In this document: in pieces, positions 1-12,135 of the stretch
How positions within the stretch are numbered: position 1 is the first letter of the stretch
How the letters are laid out: each line of letters begins with the position of its first letter
DNA from: Cyrtodaria siliqua
Taxonomy: Eukaryota; Mollusca; Bivalvia; Adapedonta; Hiatellidae
Length of the DNA stretch: 64,000 bases
Reading direction: 5' to 3'
Assembly (NCBI GenBank): GCA_037043455.1
Contig: JAWPHD010011206.1
Coordinates: 1 to 64,000 of the forward strand
The notes under the pieces: model-generated
Told to the model about the DNA's origin: nothing
Databases searched by the model: none
Seen by the model: only the letters and a program-made list of their open reading frames with translations
Made by a program: the position numbers and the translations under genes

Positions 1-707
1 GGGATCCGGAAAATGTTGAAACCTAGGTGCTCTGAAAAGGCATTTCCAGCAAACTGAGACATAAACTAGCTTAAATTTAATTTTTTGGATGGAAAAAAAT
101 ATTTTTTGAGAAAAAACGGCGTACGCGTATGAAAAACTGCGATGTCGGCGTACCACAACCCGGCATACGGAATACTGGCTAATATGGGTCGGAATCCGGC
201 GTACGAAAAGGGGGTCTGTACCCTCATGTACCTGTGTATGCCTCTGGCTTAAGACCTGGCAGCATTAGCAGAACATTTCAATGTCCAATAATCACTAACG
301 GTGTTATTTTGATAGTGACAAATTCTGACAATCTTGGTTATGTAAACACAAACCTGCGCTGGGCTTCAGAATTACCCTCCTGCACTGTCTCTGAATTGTG
401 CCGCCATTTTTTGTTGTTGATGACTTTGGACGACAACCTGACTAGTTTATAACAAAACATTTAAATGTATCTATTATATGAATTTACGCGTGTTCTTGTA
501 CTTGTATCCGGCCAAATCATCTCGTTGGAGGTAGAGTGTCGCCTGATGGCTCGCAGAAGTTTTCTGCATGCTCGTTTCCCGCTAGCGAAGAACTCGTGCA
601 TATGTCCAAACTTCCGGTAAACTGGTTCCCTATTTTTATGTAGAAGGCGAAGTACATTGAAGGTACCAGTTCAGGTGATACTACCCTGCTAGTGCACGAT
701 GGGTTGA
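1..707. other. Non-coding, no gene recognised
   Basis: No supported gene. Positions 118-212 repeat the word GGCGTACG/GGCATACGG several times, which suggests the remnant of an unidentified repeat. The only forward ORF (72 codons from 234) has no family features or splice context. Confidence 0.5.
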
Positions 708-712
708 ACTAC

Positions 713-1068
713 CAGGGGCGAAGCTTGGCTGAATATGATGTGTAGGCCGAGTTCTATGGTTTTCAGCTAGACTGTCGGAGGTGCGTTTTGGCGTATATTT
801 CGTACCGGTGAATATGTCTATAAAAGCATCAATGTCCTTACTTTTTACCGTAAATTATATATCTTATAACTAAAAAAAAGCTGAAAACATTTACCCATCG
901 GGTATCTCTAAATCATATTTGAGTATATTTTGTTGCGATTTTATAATTTAGCCCCTTACCCCCCTAGGCCTCCGATTCTTATTGCATTTTTGGCATTTTT
1001 ATTTTTTCGATTTCTCAGAAAAAGGTGTAGGCCGCGGCCTACACGGCCTATAAGAAGCTACGCCCCTG
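713..1068. mobile_element. MITE, CAGGGGCG ends, 5-bp target duplication ACTAC
   Basis: The element starts CAGGGGCGAAGCTT and ends AAGCTACGCCCCTG, giving imperfect terminal inverted repeats. ACTAC flanks it on both sides (708-712 and 1069-1073). At 356 bp with no ORF it is non-autonomous. The interior shares an A-rich 'atgcaataa' stretch (in reverse) with the element at 3842-4014, so the two probably belong to one family. The superfamily is not resolved: the ends resemble hAT elements, but the duplication is 5 bp, not 8 bp. Confidence 0.75.
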
Positions 1069-1229
1069 ACTACCAGACCTCAAAATAAAAAAATAAATAA
1101 ATAATGGCAATGATCTCCTGAGTATTAGATAATAGCTTTAATTGTAAGACCCACGTTAGAGTACTGTTCTACCATTTGGAGCTCTCCCACCCAAGAGTAC
1201 AATGGTCCAGAGTCAAGCGGCACGCATCG

Positions 1230-1600
1230 GCATAGCTACTTTTAAGCCATATAGGCCCGGGCCTAGACATGAAGAAAAAAATGCAAAGTCCAAAAATGCA
1301 ACAAATACTGAAGCCGGAGGGGGTGGGAACGGGGCGGGGGCGGGGCGGGGGAGGGAGTGTGGGTGGGTGAAGGAGGGATGGGGAGGGGTGGGGGGGAGGG
1401 GGTAAGGGTCAACATTTGTCTTATTTTATTTTACAGTGGAGGTAATAAACTGTATCAAATGTTAATTCTCAAATTTGAAAAAAAAAAAATTGTCAGATAT
1501 ACGCCAAAAACGCACCATTACATACGCCCCCGTTACAGAGCCCTACCTCACCCCCTCACCCCCTCCCCCCCACCACCCCCACCATCCCCGCCCCAGTTTG
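1230..1600. repeat. G-rich tract followed by C-rich tract, MITE-related
   Basis: 1315-1405 is almost pure G with short interruptions on the + strand. 1545-1595 is almost pure C. The tract is preceded by 'aaaatgcaacaaatactgaag', which resembles the interior of the CAGGGG MITEs, so it may be a decayed copy with expanded homopolymer runs. Several runs of three or more G could form a G-quadruplex, and the C tract an i-motif or a pairing partner. Confidence 0.5.
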
Positions 1601-1768
1601 CAAGTTAGTCGGGGCTATATATGCATTTCAGGTCAGTTACGCCGGTCGCACGATATATCACCACCGCTATAGAAACACGAGCATTATCGCATCTATATTA
1701 TAATGATCTATGCTGGAGCACCTTGAATGTAAAACCAGGGAGCCATGGAGTTCAAAGAGCCAACAGTG

Positions 1769-2060
1769 GAGCGCTGTGGTCTAGTGGTAGAGCGTTGGAC
1801 CCAAAAGTCGTATGTTCGATTCCCGTCATTGCCATATGCGTTGTATCCCTGAGCAAGACACTTTATCTTCCTTGTTTGGTACTGGTCTTACCCAGGAAGA
1901 CATCGGGAGTGATTCAAATAAGTTCAAAGAGCTTTCGTTACACCTACACCCTCTCGCACCATATATAACCACTCTGAAATTTACACAGTTACCATCTTGC
2001 AGCGAAATATTTAGTGTGTTTTCCCCCCTCTGTAACAGTGTCTCGTTGGAAAAAATTACC
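1769..2060 (+). mobile_element. tRNA-derived SINE, sense
   Basis: A pol III box A (TGGTCTAGTGG, 1777-1787) and box B (TGTTCGATTCC, 1813-1823) sit at tRNA spacing. They are followed by the body word 'gagcaagacactttatc', also present in the SINEs at 44395 and 47206. The 3' end is only approximate. Confidence 0.7.
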
Positions 2061-3841
2061 AGCCTCTGTGGCTGAGACTCCTGATTTGGTATTTTGCAAA
2101 CAGGAGCTTTCCAAACCTTCAATCTAAACCCAGTGACATGCAGCTACTTGTTAGATTTCTGATGATTCTCGGTGTTATGCTGGTTGGGTGAATTACCACA
2201 GGGGCCGCTACTTCAGCCATACAGGACTGATGATGAAAGACAGGGCTGCCATAATAAAATAATGACAAAACCTGAGATTTTCAAAAAGTCGGATCTTAAC
2301 GCCCGCGAACGCCAACTTTCAAAAACAAAAAGAAAAGTAAGCGCGGACACTTTATTAAAAAATATACACTTTTTTTTAAAAGAAAAATTGATACCAAAAA
2401 CGACCAAAATAATGTATTTATTTTGATGTTAATAACTAAATCAGTTCCTATTAAAATAAAAAACTTAAAAACTGTCTTTCATTAAAATACTTATATAACG
2501 TTATAGTCTCACCCACTTGCCTACATATTTTTCGGTAGGCTATCGATATCTTTGTAAAAAACATGAAATGGAAGACCTGCCTGTGGTTCTATTAAAACTG
2601 ACAACAGTTAAAAGTAGTTGATTTTTTTCTTTGTAATTAAAAAAAATAAAAATATTTGTAGTGGTAAATCAATTAAAATGGTGTAGTTGTTGTATGCGAT
2701 GTGATTGTGCTATCTCAGTTCACAGACCTAATAACAAATAATTATTAAATTTTTATTAATATGTCTGTGGTCATGGTCAGGTCGACTCGTTGGAGTTTGT
2801 TCACGGTTGTAGATTACAGTTACATGACTTACCTCCCCTGTTGTACCCATGCGCCATTTGCAGGGTGAACTTTCAACTCAACAAAAAGGCACCACGGTGT
2901 AAGTTTTGTAATTAACAAGTCCACTGTATTTATTGAAATGTACCGTCAGACATTCTAAATGATCAGTTCCAGTCACAGACTTCATTACGATGATGAAATG
3001 TATTCCGCCATGACGATTTTCGCGCCATAATAAATTCGCCCCATGCTCCACTAAAATAATTATATCGGGCAATACACGAATATAAACTTATGCAAGCAGT
3101 GCTATTCGCAGGTTTGGACCGGGACATTTAAGATTTTGGTAATAATATTATATTCTAACATTAGGCCAAACAAAATAATATGTGTGGTTCAGGCAGTGTC
3201 AGCATAAAGCCCTGGTGTCGGGTAACACTGGCAAAACAAATAGGGTAGGTAGGTAAGGCTTTTTTCCCCGCAATAATGAAATCAATTCGGATAATGAATT
3301 TAATATGTTAAATTACTTTACCTTGAGTTCGATTTTTTTGCATTATCAACATTTTTTTATTTTTTTTATATTTTTTTATTATTATTATTTTTTTTTAAAT
3401 CTTTGCATGAAAAGTTTTAGGGTCGGCCCCTTAAAATAGGGTATTTTTTTTTATGTGGCCTTTGGTAAATACTACTGGTCGGGAGCCACTTTCCGTCACT
3501 TACTTAAACAAACTAATTTTTCAGACAAATCTATGTATCCTGACAATTTTTAGTCTATTTTCTATTAGGTTACCTCTTCCTGGACATTTTATACCAAATA
3601 GTTTTGTTTTATATAAATTATCGAAGTGGCACGTGACCTTTTTATCAATAAACTAAAACTGAGAAATTGTTTTGTTTACAAACCCAGTTTCCGTCATGTA
3701 TTTTGTCGAGTGATATATTCAACTAGGTCAAGATACAGTGAACTTTTATGAATTAGAAACTTGTTTGCAAGTCTATTCAACAATTTCATTGTACAAATGG
3801 TATGTTTGCATTGTTCCATCAGTCACCTCGATCGCTATAAC
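2061..3841. other. AT-rich non-coding DNA
   Basis: No recognisable gene or element. There are long A/T runs (2620-2660, 3350-3400) and only short ORFs on both strands without family features. Confidence 0.5.
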
Positions 3842-4014
3842 CAGGGGCGTACCTGGGCATACGCACTGACGCACGTGCGTACAGGCTATTAAATAAGCAA
3901 ACAAATAAAAAAGGCTAAATATGCGAAAAATGCAATAAAAACTGAAGGTATAGGGGCGTTAGGCACATTTGTGAATCCAAAACTTGATGGTGCGTATGCC
4001 CAGGAACGCCCCTG
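3842..4014. mobile_element. 173-bp MITE with near-perfect 25-bp inverted repeats
   Basis: The left end begins CAGGGGCGTACCTGGGCATA. The right end is its reverse complement over about 25 bp, with one mismatch. Flanks are ATAAC (3837-3841) and ATTAC (4015-4019), a likely diverged 5-bp target duplication. No coding capacity. Confidence 0.8.
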
Positions 4015-4354
4015 ATTACAGTGTTATGTTTTCAATAGTTTATAATGCGGCAGTAGGCGCGCGCATCACCAACGCCATAAAAGGAAATAAACACAATTTT
4101 CGGAGAAATCCCTTTCGTTTTTGTACCGCTGATTTACTTTTTGGTTGCTTTTTCTGTTTCCAAACTTCAGTTCTAAACGTCTGTCAATAAGTGACATCGC
4201 GTAAGTAATTTGCAGTGTAAAAACAGTTTTTAAATGAGAATGACGGAAACTGAGCTTGGACGGAAACTGGCCCCTAACCAGTAGTGCCCATTTTAAAATC
4301 CACCGATATTGCCTGCTGCCGCAGGGCATGTGGACCATGCCAATTTATGCATTG

Positions 4355-4420
4355 TGAACACCAGCACCTTCATTTATTATTTGATCTTTACCAAACTTAC
4401 AATGATTGTTAAAAATTGAA
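4355..4420 (+). repeat. Fragment of the 17-kb repeat family
   Basis: The text around 'agcaccttcatttattattt' followed by 'gatctttaccaaacttac' is nearly the same as units at 17190-17400. This is a truncated piece of that family. Confidence 0.6.
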
Positions 4421-4728
4421 GACTTTTGCCTTGCCCGCCCAATAACTTTAACATTTATATTCCAATCTTGTTGAAAATTGGGGACAATGTTTACGGCAAC
4501 ACTATCTCATCCAGGCTTGATGACCAGCCAGATAACACCTATTATGCTGGAGTTATGGATCTTTGATTTAGTGCTGAAGTGACGTGATACATGAACCTTC
4601 TCTTTGCTTCATTTTGATCATGTTTATTATAAAGCTTAATATGTGTTGATGGTGATGATATTTGATATAAACATGTATACAATAACAGCTTGTAATAATT
4701 GAATGCATTTTGCTTAACAGATGAATAC

Positions 4729-7272
4729 CACGCCTACAAGACTCCGCAACCGCCTCCAAAAAGAGGTGATAATACGACGTTTCGGAGACACTTCTGATGC
4801 GGTTGCGGAGAGTAAATTGAAGCAGCAACGGTAAGTGTGAATTTAATATTTTCTTTTTTTTTCGGCCCTAACTCGATCTTTTTCAAAAATCGGGGAATGT
4901 GGTACGATGTAGGAATGTTTTCCCTTCCTGTTTCATGTGTTGGTTATGAAATATATTGAAAAATGTGGTCTGTAGAATTGTCATAAGTCAATCGACGAGT
5001 GTAATTTTCTCAACTGGACATGGTTTTTACTCCGTTTTTTTGCTGTTTTATGAGAAATCTGCCCACGAATGAGGTCTATGACTTTGAAACCATCTATCTT
5101 TCATCGTTCAATGAAAAAAATTCAATCGAATATAAATTGAAAAGAATTATGGTCATTTTTTATGAAGAGGCGGTGTCGGAGAGTAAGAGGCGGATTCGGA
5201 GAGTAAGAGGCGGTTTCGGAGACATACACTCTATATAATAGATCTATACTGATTTTAATTGATAAGTAATGTATCAATACAATTGTTTATGATGAATTAG
5301 TTGTGCAAATACTTGTTACTGAATCTACCCATCATTGAACAATAAGTCTTAGATGCTACTAAATTTACCGAATCTTCCGTAAAATGCACGATGCAACCTA
5401 TAGTTGATCTGATCCAAAATCGCTTAATAGATGCAAATGAATTCTAAATAAATGATAAGCACATTCATTTAGTACAATACTCTATCAATAATAGTACTGG
5501 GTGCGTTCTTATAAAGTTTTTTTTTTTTTATTCATTTTGCATCAATTTCAAAGCCGATCTTATACCTTTTATTATCATATCCTAACAATTATTTACCGAG
5601 GACCAGATTCCCAGAAATATATGTTTAGCTAAAAGGTCAGCAACAATGTGCATCTATCGTCAAGTATAGGCTGTTAGGCATGAAATGGAACAACTTTTTT
5701 TTGATTTGCCAAATTATACAATAACAACAATTTACGTATAAATGTATACCAAACTGCATTGTATGTATAACATAAATGTGTAATTCAAACTAAAGTAGAA
5801 ATCTATTAACTTTAAACAAAAAACATTTTATAAAATAACTACATTTTCTGTCAATTGTAAAAAAAGGTGTGTTTCATTCCATGCCTACCTGACTCTAGTA
5901 CATACTGGTATTGTATTGAACAAATGCCATTCTACACATACACCGGCTACGTCACAACTGACGATAGACCTCTAAACTAAGACGCATTACCGAGCAAACT
6001 ATGGCTTTTGTCTACAAACGCATACGCATAACCGCCAACGGATTACTTTATATTTCAATAAATTGTTTATAAATCATTTTGTAACACATTATTTGTTTGT
6101 ACAAACACAGGAGTTCATAGTTTAACCTAGTAAAACTATGAGTTCATAGTAAACCCTAATGCTTTTATTTACCATCATTTTACCGTCTAAACTGAACGCC
6201 TTCTCTTTCATGACTTTTGAAGTACTTTCATTTTCAATTTATAAATAGGCATAATAAATAATCTTATTTTGCTGTTTAAATTGTCCGATTTTCGTAAATA
6301 GTGACTGATATTCTGCAGTATCCCTACTTTGTATTATATAATATTGAAAATCTAACCTAGTATCATTGTTTTCCTTTTAAACGAAATGATACACTGTTGT
6401 AAACTTTAAACAATAACAGAAAAAATGATTTTTTAAAATATTCTCATCTGTCAAGCTCGTTACAGAATTTTCCTCGATAAAACATAATTGATACTGGAAA
6501 CAACGAAGACATCTGAAAACTATATGAAACAGTTTTATAATTGTGTTCTTTAGAGGTATATTATATGTATAATGCAACTTTTGTTCAGCCTCCAAACCCA
6601 ACCGGGCTTCCTCGTCTATCTCCGTAAGAATAGACTAAGGTCTAAAAAGGACCATGACTACACCAAGTGCGATTTGACTTGTGATACGGAAGATATATTC
6701 TTGGACGAAACAGTAACAACGGCATTTATTGAAACAATTTTCACAATAATTGCACGCGTTTACATATTATTTATCTATGTCTCCGAAACCGCCTCTTACT
6801 CTCCGAATCCGCCTCTTACTCTCCGACACCGCCTCTTCATAAAAAATGACCATAATTCTTTTCAGTTTGTAGTCGATTGAATATTTTTCATTGAACGATG
6901 AAAGATAGGTGATGTCAAAGTCATAGACCTTATTCGTGGGCAGATTTCTCATAAAACAGCAGGAAAACGGAGTAAAAACCATGTCCAGTTGAGAAAATTA
7001 CACTCGTCGATTGACTTATGACAATTCTACAGACCACATTTTGCGATTTATTTCGAAACTAACACATGAAACAAGAAGGGAAAACATTCCTACATCGTAC
7101 CACATCCCCCGATTTTTGAAAAAGATCGAGTTAGGGTCGAAAAAAACGAAAATATTAAATTCACACTTACCGTTGCTGCTTCAGTTTACTCTCCGCAACT
7201 GCATCGGAAGTGTCTCCGAAACGTCGTATTATCACCTCTTTTTGGAGGCGGTTGCGGAGTCTAGTAGGCGTG
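4729..7272. mobile_element. Foldback element with ~500-bp inverted repeats
   Basis: Positions 4729 to about 5226 reappear as a reverse complement at about 6776-7272. The outer ends are CACGCCTACAAGACTCCGC and GCGGAGTCTAGTAGGCGTG. AATAC flanks the pair at 4724-4728 and 7273-7277 (TGAATAC if two terminal bases are counted as target). The inner ends of the arms contain tandem copies of a 'gaggcgg..tcggagagtaa' word, as Foldback-type elements do. The ~1.55 kb spacer is AT-rich and shows no transposase. Short ORFs in the arms mirror each other and are repeat shadows. Confidence 0.85.
5227..6775. other. Spacer of the foldback element
   Basis: AT-rich, without a supported ORF. Any transposase is missing or degraded beyond recognition. 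Confidence 0.6.
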
Positions 7273-7404
7273 AATACGGTGCATACTTTTTAATCAGATG
7301 AGGATTTCAAGGAGTTTTTGCTGAATTTTCAAAATGACATATAACTTCCAAATATGTGTTCAAACAAGAAACCTAGTGAATCGGGCAGGTATGATGATTA
7401 TTAT

Positions 7405-9100
7405 TGTCTCGCTTTTTCAAAGAAAAAAGAAACATAGGTGTTGCTTTTCCGGCAGTAAACGGCGGCAAAGGCGAAGGCGTCAACGTTCAAGTTTTGTGTG
7501 AAGTTAGGTCATTTTCTCATAAATTGTATGCGCTAGACCTTTCAAACTTTGCTTATAGTTGTATCTTGGGTGGTACCGCGCAACGTGACAAAGCAAATGT
7601 GGATGTGACCATGACCCGCCAAGCAAAGGGCAGATAACTTCATAATTTTTACGTTCAACTTTTGGGTTTAGGTCACTTTTTCACAAACTGTATGCACTAG
7701 ACCTTTCAAACTTTGCTTATTGTTGTATCTTGGGTGGTACATTGCAACCTGACAAAGCAAATGTGGAAGTGACCTTTACCCTCCAAGCAAATGGCAGATA
7801 ACTTAATAGTTTCTACCCTCAACTTTTGCGTTTAGGTCACTTTTTCACAAACTGTGTGCACTAGACCTTTCAGACTTTGCTTATAGTTGTATATTGAGTG
7901 GTACATTGCAATGTGACAAAGCAAATGTAGATGTGACCTTGACCGTCCAAGCAAGGGGCAGATAACTTCATAATTTTTACCTTCAACATTTGCGTTTTGG
8001 TCACTTTCCCACAAACTGTATGCACTACACCTTTCAGACTTTATTTATAGTTGTATCTTGGGTCGCACATTGCAATGTGACAAAGCAAATGTGGATGTGA
8101 CCTTGACCGTCCAAGCAAGGGACAGATAGATAACCTTATGGTCTCACACCTCTATTATCTCCCCTGAAAGCTCGCGGACCTAGAGACAAAAGGAAAACAG
8201 AAAATAATTCTATTTTTTCTCAATTTTAGGCAATTTTTTTATCTGAAAAATAGGTTTTTCTTTGCTTTAGCATACATCTGCAGTGTAAAAGACAGATGAT
8301 ACAGAAAATCCCATGTTGATATGAGGTTTCATTCAAATTTCAGAATTGTTTGACCGAAGCACCGCATATTCAGCTAGATAGTGTATGAATTTTGTATTTT
8401 CCATAGGGTTCACAAAACATGAGCGAGAAAAAAATGGCTAACTTATGTATTTTATTGTTTTAAATTACTGGTCTTGGCTATACTGAAGATATTAAACCAA
8501 CAACAATGTCTGCTGCCCTGCTTTGAAGCTCAGATGTTGGAAAAGGCTGTACAGTAACCCTATGGAAAAATTAATTGAGGTGTGAGACATTATAATATTT
8601 ACCTTCAACTTTTGCGTTTAGGTCACTTTTTCACAAACTGTATGCACTAAGACCTTTCAAACTTTGCTTATAGTTGTATCTTGAGTATTACATTGCAACC
8701 TGACAAAGCGAATGTGGATGTGACCTTAAACCTCCAAGCAAGGGGCAGATAACTTAATAATTTTTGCTTTCAACATTTGCGTTTATGTCACTTTTTCACA
8801 AACTTTATGCATTACACCTTTCAAACTTCACTTATAGTTATTTCTTGGGTAGTAATTCACAACGTGTCAAAATGCAAATGTGGATGTGACCTTCACCATC
8901 TAAGCAAAGGGTAGATAACTTTAATTGCTACATTTGCATCACTTTCTCATGAACTATAATTATGCACTAGATGCTTTAAACCTAGTTTATAGCTTAATCT
9001 TTGGAAGACAAAACTTCTATTTTGACAGTTGTGTCTTGGGTAGTGCATCTTGTTGGATGCATGGATTTAATCTATGACCTTGACCTACTTTTTGGAGCTG
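7405..9100 (+). repeat. Modular tandem array, family 1 (~165-bp units)
   Basis: Units carry 'cacaaactgtatgcactaga', 'ctttgcttatagttgtatct' and 'gacaaagcaaatgtggatgt'. They begin after a unique leader (7405-7490) and end with a trailer around 'atctatgaccttgacctac'. A second copy of the whole module lies at 21395-22435. TGACCTTGA, the complement of the extended nuclear-receptor half site TCAAGGTCA, is intact at 7934, 8098 and 9075. Units near 8712 and 8886 have degraded it. A separate element interrupts the array at 8141-8588. ORFs here are repeat shadows. Confidence 0.85.
8141..8588. mobile_element. 448-bp TIR element inserted in the family 1 array
   Basis: It starts GTCTCACACCTC and ends GAGGTGTGAGAC, a perfect 12-bp terminal inverted repeat. 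The host array runs up to it and resumes straight after it with the unit text 'atatttaccttcaact'. A target duplication is unclear (TTAT on both sides). No ORF. Confidence 0.75.
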
Positions 9101-9404
9101 ATGATTTTTTTTATTGATTTTTTTTAATTTGTTTTTTATAGAATGGCATTTTTAAACAAATGCAAATAAGTGTCATCTCAGCAAACTGTAAACTCCATTG
9201 TTTTTAGTTGTTAAAATGTTTACAAACTTTCATTTAAGCATCATTTATCTTTTATTTTTAAGTCCCACCCCCGTTAGGCGAGACATATGAATCAGCGGAT
9301 TTCTTGTTTTAAAAGTTGGTAAAAGGTTCACACTTTCTTTTTATCTATTTAATACATGAAAAGCATGGAAACGACTCCAATTGGCCAGTGTCTTAATAGC
9401 CCCC

Positions 9405-9498
9405 TGGCAGAGTGGTCTAACGCGGAATCTCGCAGTAGCATCTGAATTCCACTGCTACCACATAAGTTTGAGTCTCAGCGGATGTTTATTTTTTTATT
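9405..9498 (+). repeat. tRNA-like SINE head (long variable arm type)
   Basis: TGGCAGAGTGG matches box A, and 'agtttgagtct' is a weak box B about 60 bp later. This spacing suits a Leu- or Ser-like tRNA ancestor. The acceptor and T arms are too degraded for a working tRNA. Confidence 0.5.
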
Positions 9499-9509
9499 TG
9501 GGAAAAGCA

Positions 9510-9762
9510 GCCTCTTGGCCATGATGGTAAAGAAACTGCATTCGAAACCTTCTCGCCTCTCACCGCTACGGGCTCGAATCCCACTGGGAGCTCAGCTTGT
9601 CAAGTAATAAAGAGTTGATTCTTACCGATGGCGGGAGGTGTACAGTACTGGTTGTGCACAGGAAAAGGTGGGTGCTCTGACCCACTACACAGAAATCGAT
9701 CATCATATCATATAGCCTATAATGGGCTGAAAATGACGTTAAACACCATTCAATCAACCAGT
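9510..9762 (+). mobile_element. SINE, sense copy of the family at 35580
   Basis: A box B-like GGCTCGAATCC is followed by 'cactgggagctcagcttg' and 'gatggcgggaggtgtacagt'. These match the reverse complement of 35580-35735. The tail is 'gaaaatgacgttaaacacca'. Short ORFs across it are not genes. Confidence 0.75.
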
Positions 9763-11146
9763 TACATGTATGTGGGAATGTTACCAATTTTATTGCAGAA
9801 GTACTATTGTTCTATTCATGTGTCTGGATTCAGGTACATGCATCCAAGGTGTTACTCCTATATGACCTAAGTGCTGTATAAAACCCAATTAAATCAAAGT
9901 GCTGAAGGCACTGATGGGAGGTGCTTTTTGTAAGTGTTGGAATGGATGGGAAATGGAAGTGCTGTAAATATAACTTCCATGGTTTGTTTTTTACATTCAG
10001 TGATGTTTCAGATGATTGATATTCATTACCAGTTTCATATTTAAACATATTTTAGCTAACTCATATGGCCCGAAGATTTATTTCTGAGCAACCCTTCAGC
10101 GAGCACTGACTGTTCTATATTTAGTAACATGATACACTCTCTACAGACATAGACCGTCTGCTTGTAGCAGGATTATAACTCGATTTATAACCTTTTATGA
10201 TAAAAAGTTGACTTAGTGAAATTTTGATAAAATAAGTATGTATGACCTAAATAAATAATAAATTGCCTTTATGCTGAACATTGTTTCTTATTTTAATAAG
10301 GAATCAAATGAATAGGCGGCCTTTTGTTTACAAACACCGACTGATCATCTGTCAAAATGCGTCATAATCTCGGAGAAGCACTCTTTTCTTGCGTATTAAT
10401 ACATAAACAATCTAAGGATTTACTTAGGAGAATATTTGTTAATTACACAGTAAGCGAACTCACAAGGACAATATTTGTTAATTACACAGTAAGCGAACAC
10501 ACATCATCATTTTCTGTCAGTGATCACATAATATCAAATTTATTAAAGGCATGCATGAGAGACTACTTCTTCTAGCGTAGTGTTGCATAGTGTTGCATTG
10601 TGCTGTTAGGTTTGTCACATTCCTAGCATTCCATTGATAAACCCCATTATACCTCTGACGGTGCTAAAGCACCGCCAAAAATAGCATGGTAATGAGTTCA
10701 GACAAATTTTAAAAATTAAGATGAGATGTGTTGAAAATCACAGTGAAAACAAAGGACCATTTATTTATTGGAAAATCACTTTCATTTTTGTTCAGACTCC
10801 AGCATATACAGATTTTTGTCCAGGGATTTATCTGTTCTAAATCTACATATGGCGGTCAGAACCCCTTGCCCATCTCTGTAAATCTGCCAGTGACAAGATC
10901 CAGTGATTTATATCAATCACAGCTTTCTCAATGATAAAATTAGTAAAACATGCCCTTAAAGTTAGAACTGAAGATGTAGTGCAATTTCATATTCATAGGT
11001 GTTTTTAAATGTTTCTATGCACAGTTGAATTTACTAAAATGGAGTCAAAATGCTGCTTAAAGATTGTTCATACTGCATTGATATACTGACATATTAACTT
11101 GTTATGTAATATTATATATTTACTTATATATATTTGTCTCTTTCAG
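9763..11146. other. Mostly non-coding; SINE-tail fragment and 39-bp duplication
   Basis: 9870-9905 resembles the 'aaaacccaattaaatcaa' tail of the family B SINE. 10431-10500 is a tandem duplication with 39-bp period ('aatatttgttaattacacag'). An open stretch at 10790-10931 follows a plausible acceptor ('ttttgttcag') and stays open to TGATAA. It could be an exon, but nothing in it is recognisable. Confidence 0.4.
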
Positions 11147-11308
11147 TTTTGACAAGATTAGATAATGAGAGGCTGTACTTTGAATATGTCACAAGTTGGG
11201 GATCTGAAATTCTGTTTGATGGGACACGTACATGTATATCATTGTTGGCTTTGAGCAGTATGACTGTCATTTTGGAAAGCTACGTGGAAAGAAGGCAAAT
11301 TACATAAG
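11147..11308 (+). pseudogene. Candidate exon of an unidentified gene, frameshifted
   Basis: The segment has a good acceptor (tctctttcag) and donor (ATAAG|gtgaga). Its first half reads well in one frame (residues such as RLDNERLYFEYVTSWGSEIL). From about 11232 the protein-like reading continues in the frame one base back (YIIVGFEQYDCHFGKLRGKK), while the first frame meets TAA at the donor. The simplest explanation is a one-base loss near 11233-11236, in the genome or in the assembly. Spliced to 15359 the second frame runs to a stop followed by a poly-A signal. I do not recognise the family. The reading could also be chance. Confidence 0.35.
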
Positions 11309-11339
11309 GTGAGAAACTGATGTCATCTTACAGAACTTA

Positions 11340-12135
11340 GCATGGCAGACACTTAGGGATCACTTGGCCCACTATCTGTCATCCGTCCGTTGTTGTCCGT
11401 TTAACTTCAGTCTGCAGCCAGACTTGAAAAGTATTTGACCTATGTTCAGAAAACTTCACACACATCTTCATCTTATCTCAAGGAATGTTGGTATACATGT
11501 CCATTAACTGACTTCCATTTTGGTAGGTTTATATCCCTTTTTATAAAACTTTAACCTGCAACCTTACCAATCTCATAACTGGCATAACTTAAAATAAACA
11601 TACAGCAGGCAACACGAGTGTTCTTTGGAAAACTCTTTTAGTTAGCTTGACTATTCGTAGAATAAGAGAGCTGATGTAATCACGTTGGCATTGGCTTCAG
11701 TGTCCCACATCAAGGTTTGCGTGTAGGCTGTGTTTACAAGTCTATATCTCTTACATTTCTTATCCTATCACAACCAAATTTGGCCATGGGCTTCCTTATA
11801 GCATTATCTTAAGGGCTGCGTAAGTAATTTTGGTTCCTGTATCACCTGGGCTTCCATGGAACCCAAATTATGATTGCCCTTAAAATGTGTCCCATTTCAC
11901 GTCAAAGTTTGTGTGTAAGCTGTGTAAGCTGTGTTTACAAGTCTATATCTCTTACATTTCTTGTCCTAGCTCAACTAAATTTGGAATTGGTGTCCTTATG
12001 GTATGTTGTAAAGGGTTGCATAAGTAATTTTATCTTCTACAAATTCTGGGCTCCCATGCAACCCAAATTGTGACAGCCCATAAAATGTGCAATAAAGGCA
12101 GGTCAAGGTTTGTGTGTAAGCTGTTGTATATGAGA
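11340..12135 (+). repeat. Modular repeat with CCGTCCGTT leader and ~220-bp units
   Basis: A leader 'gtcatccgtccgttgttgtc' is followed by text shared with other modules ('gcaacacgagtgttc'). Then come three imperfect units containing 'gtttacaagtctatatctct' (about 11728, 11934 and a shorter one near 12110). Confidence 0.65.

Noticed and set aside
1202..1672. Gly-rich and Pro-rich ORFs
   Set aside because: Translations of the G-rich and C-rich tracts, with no other support.
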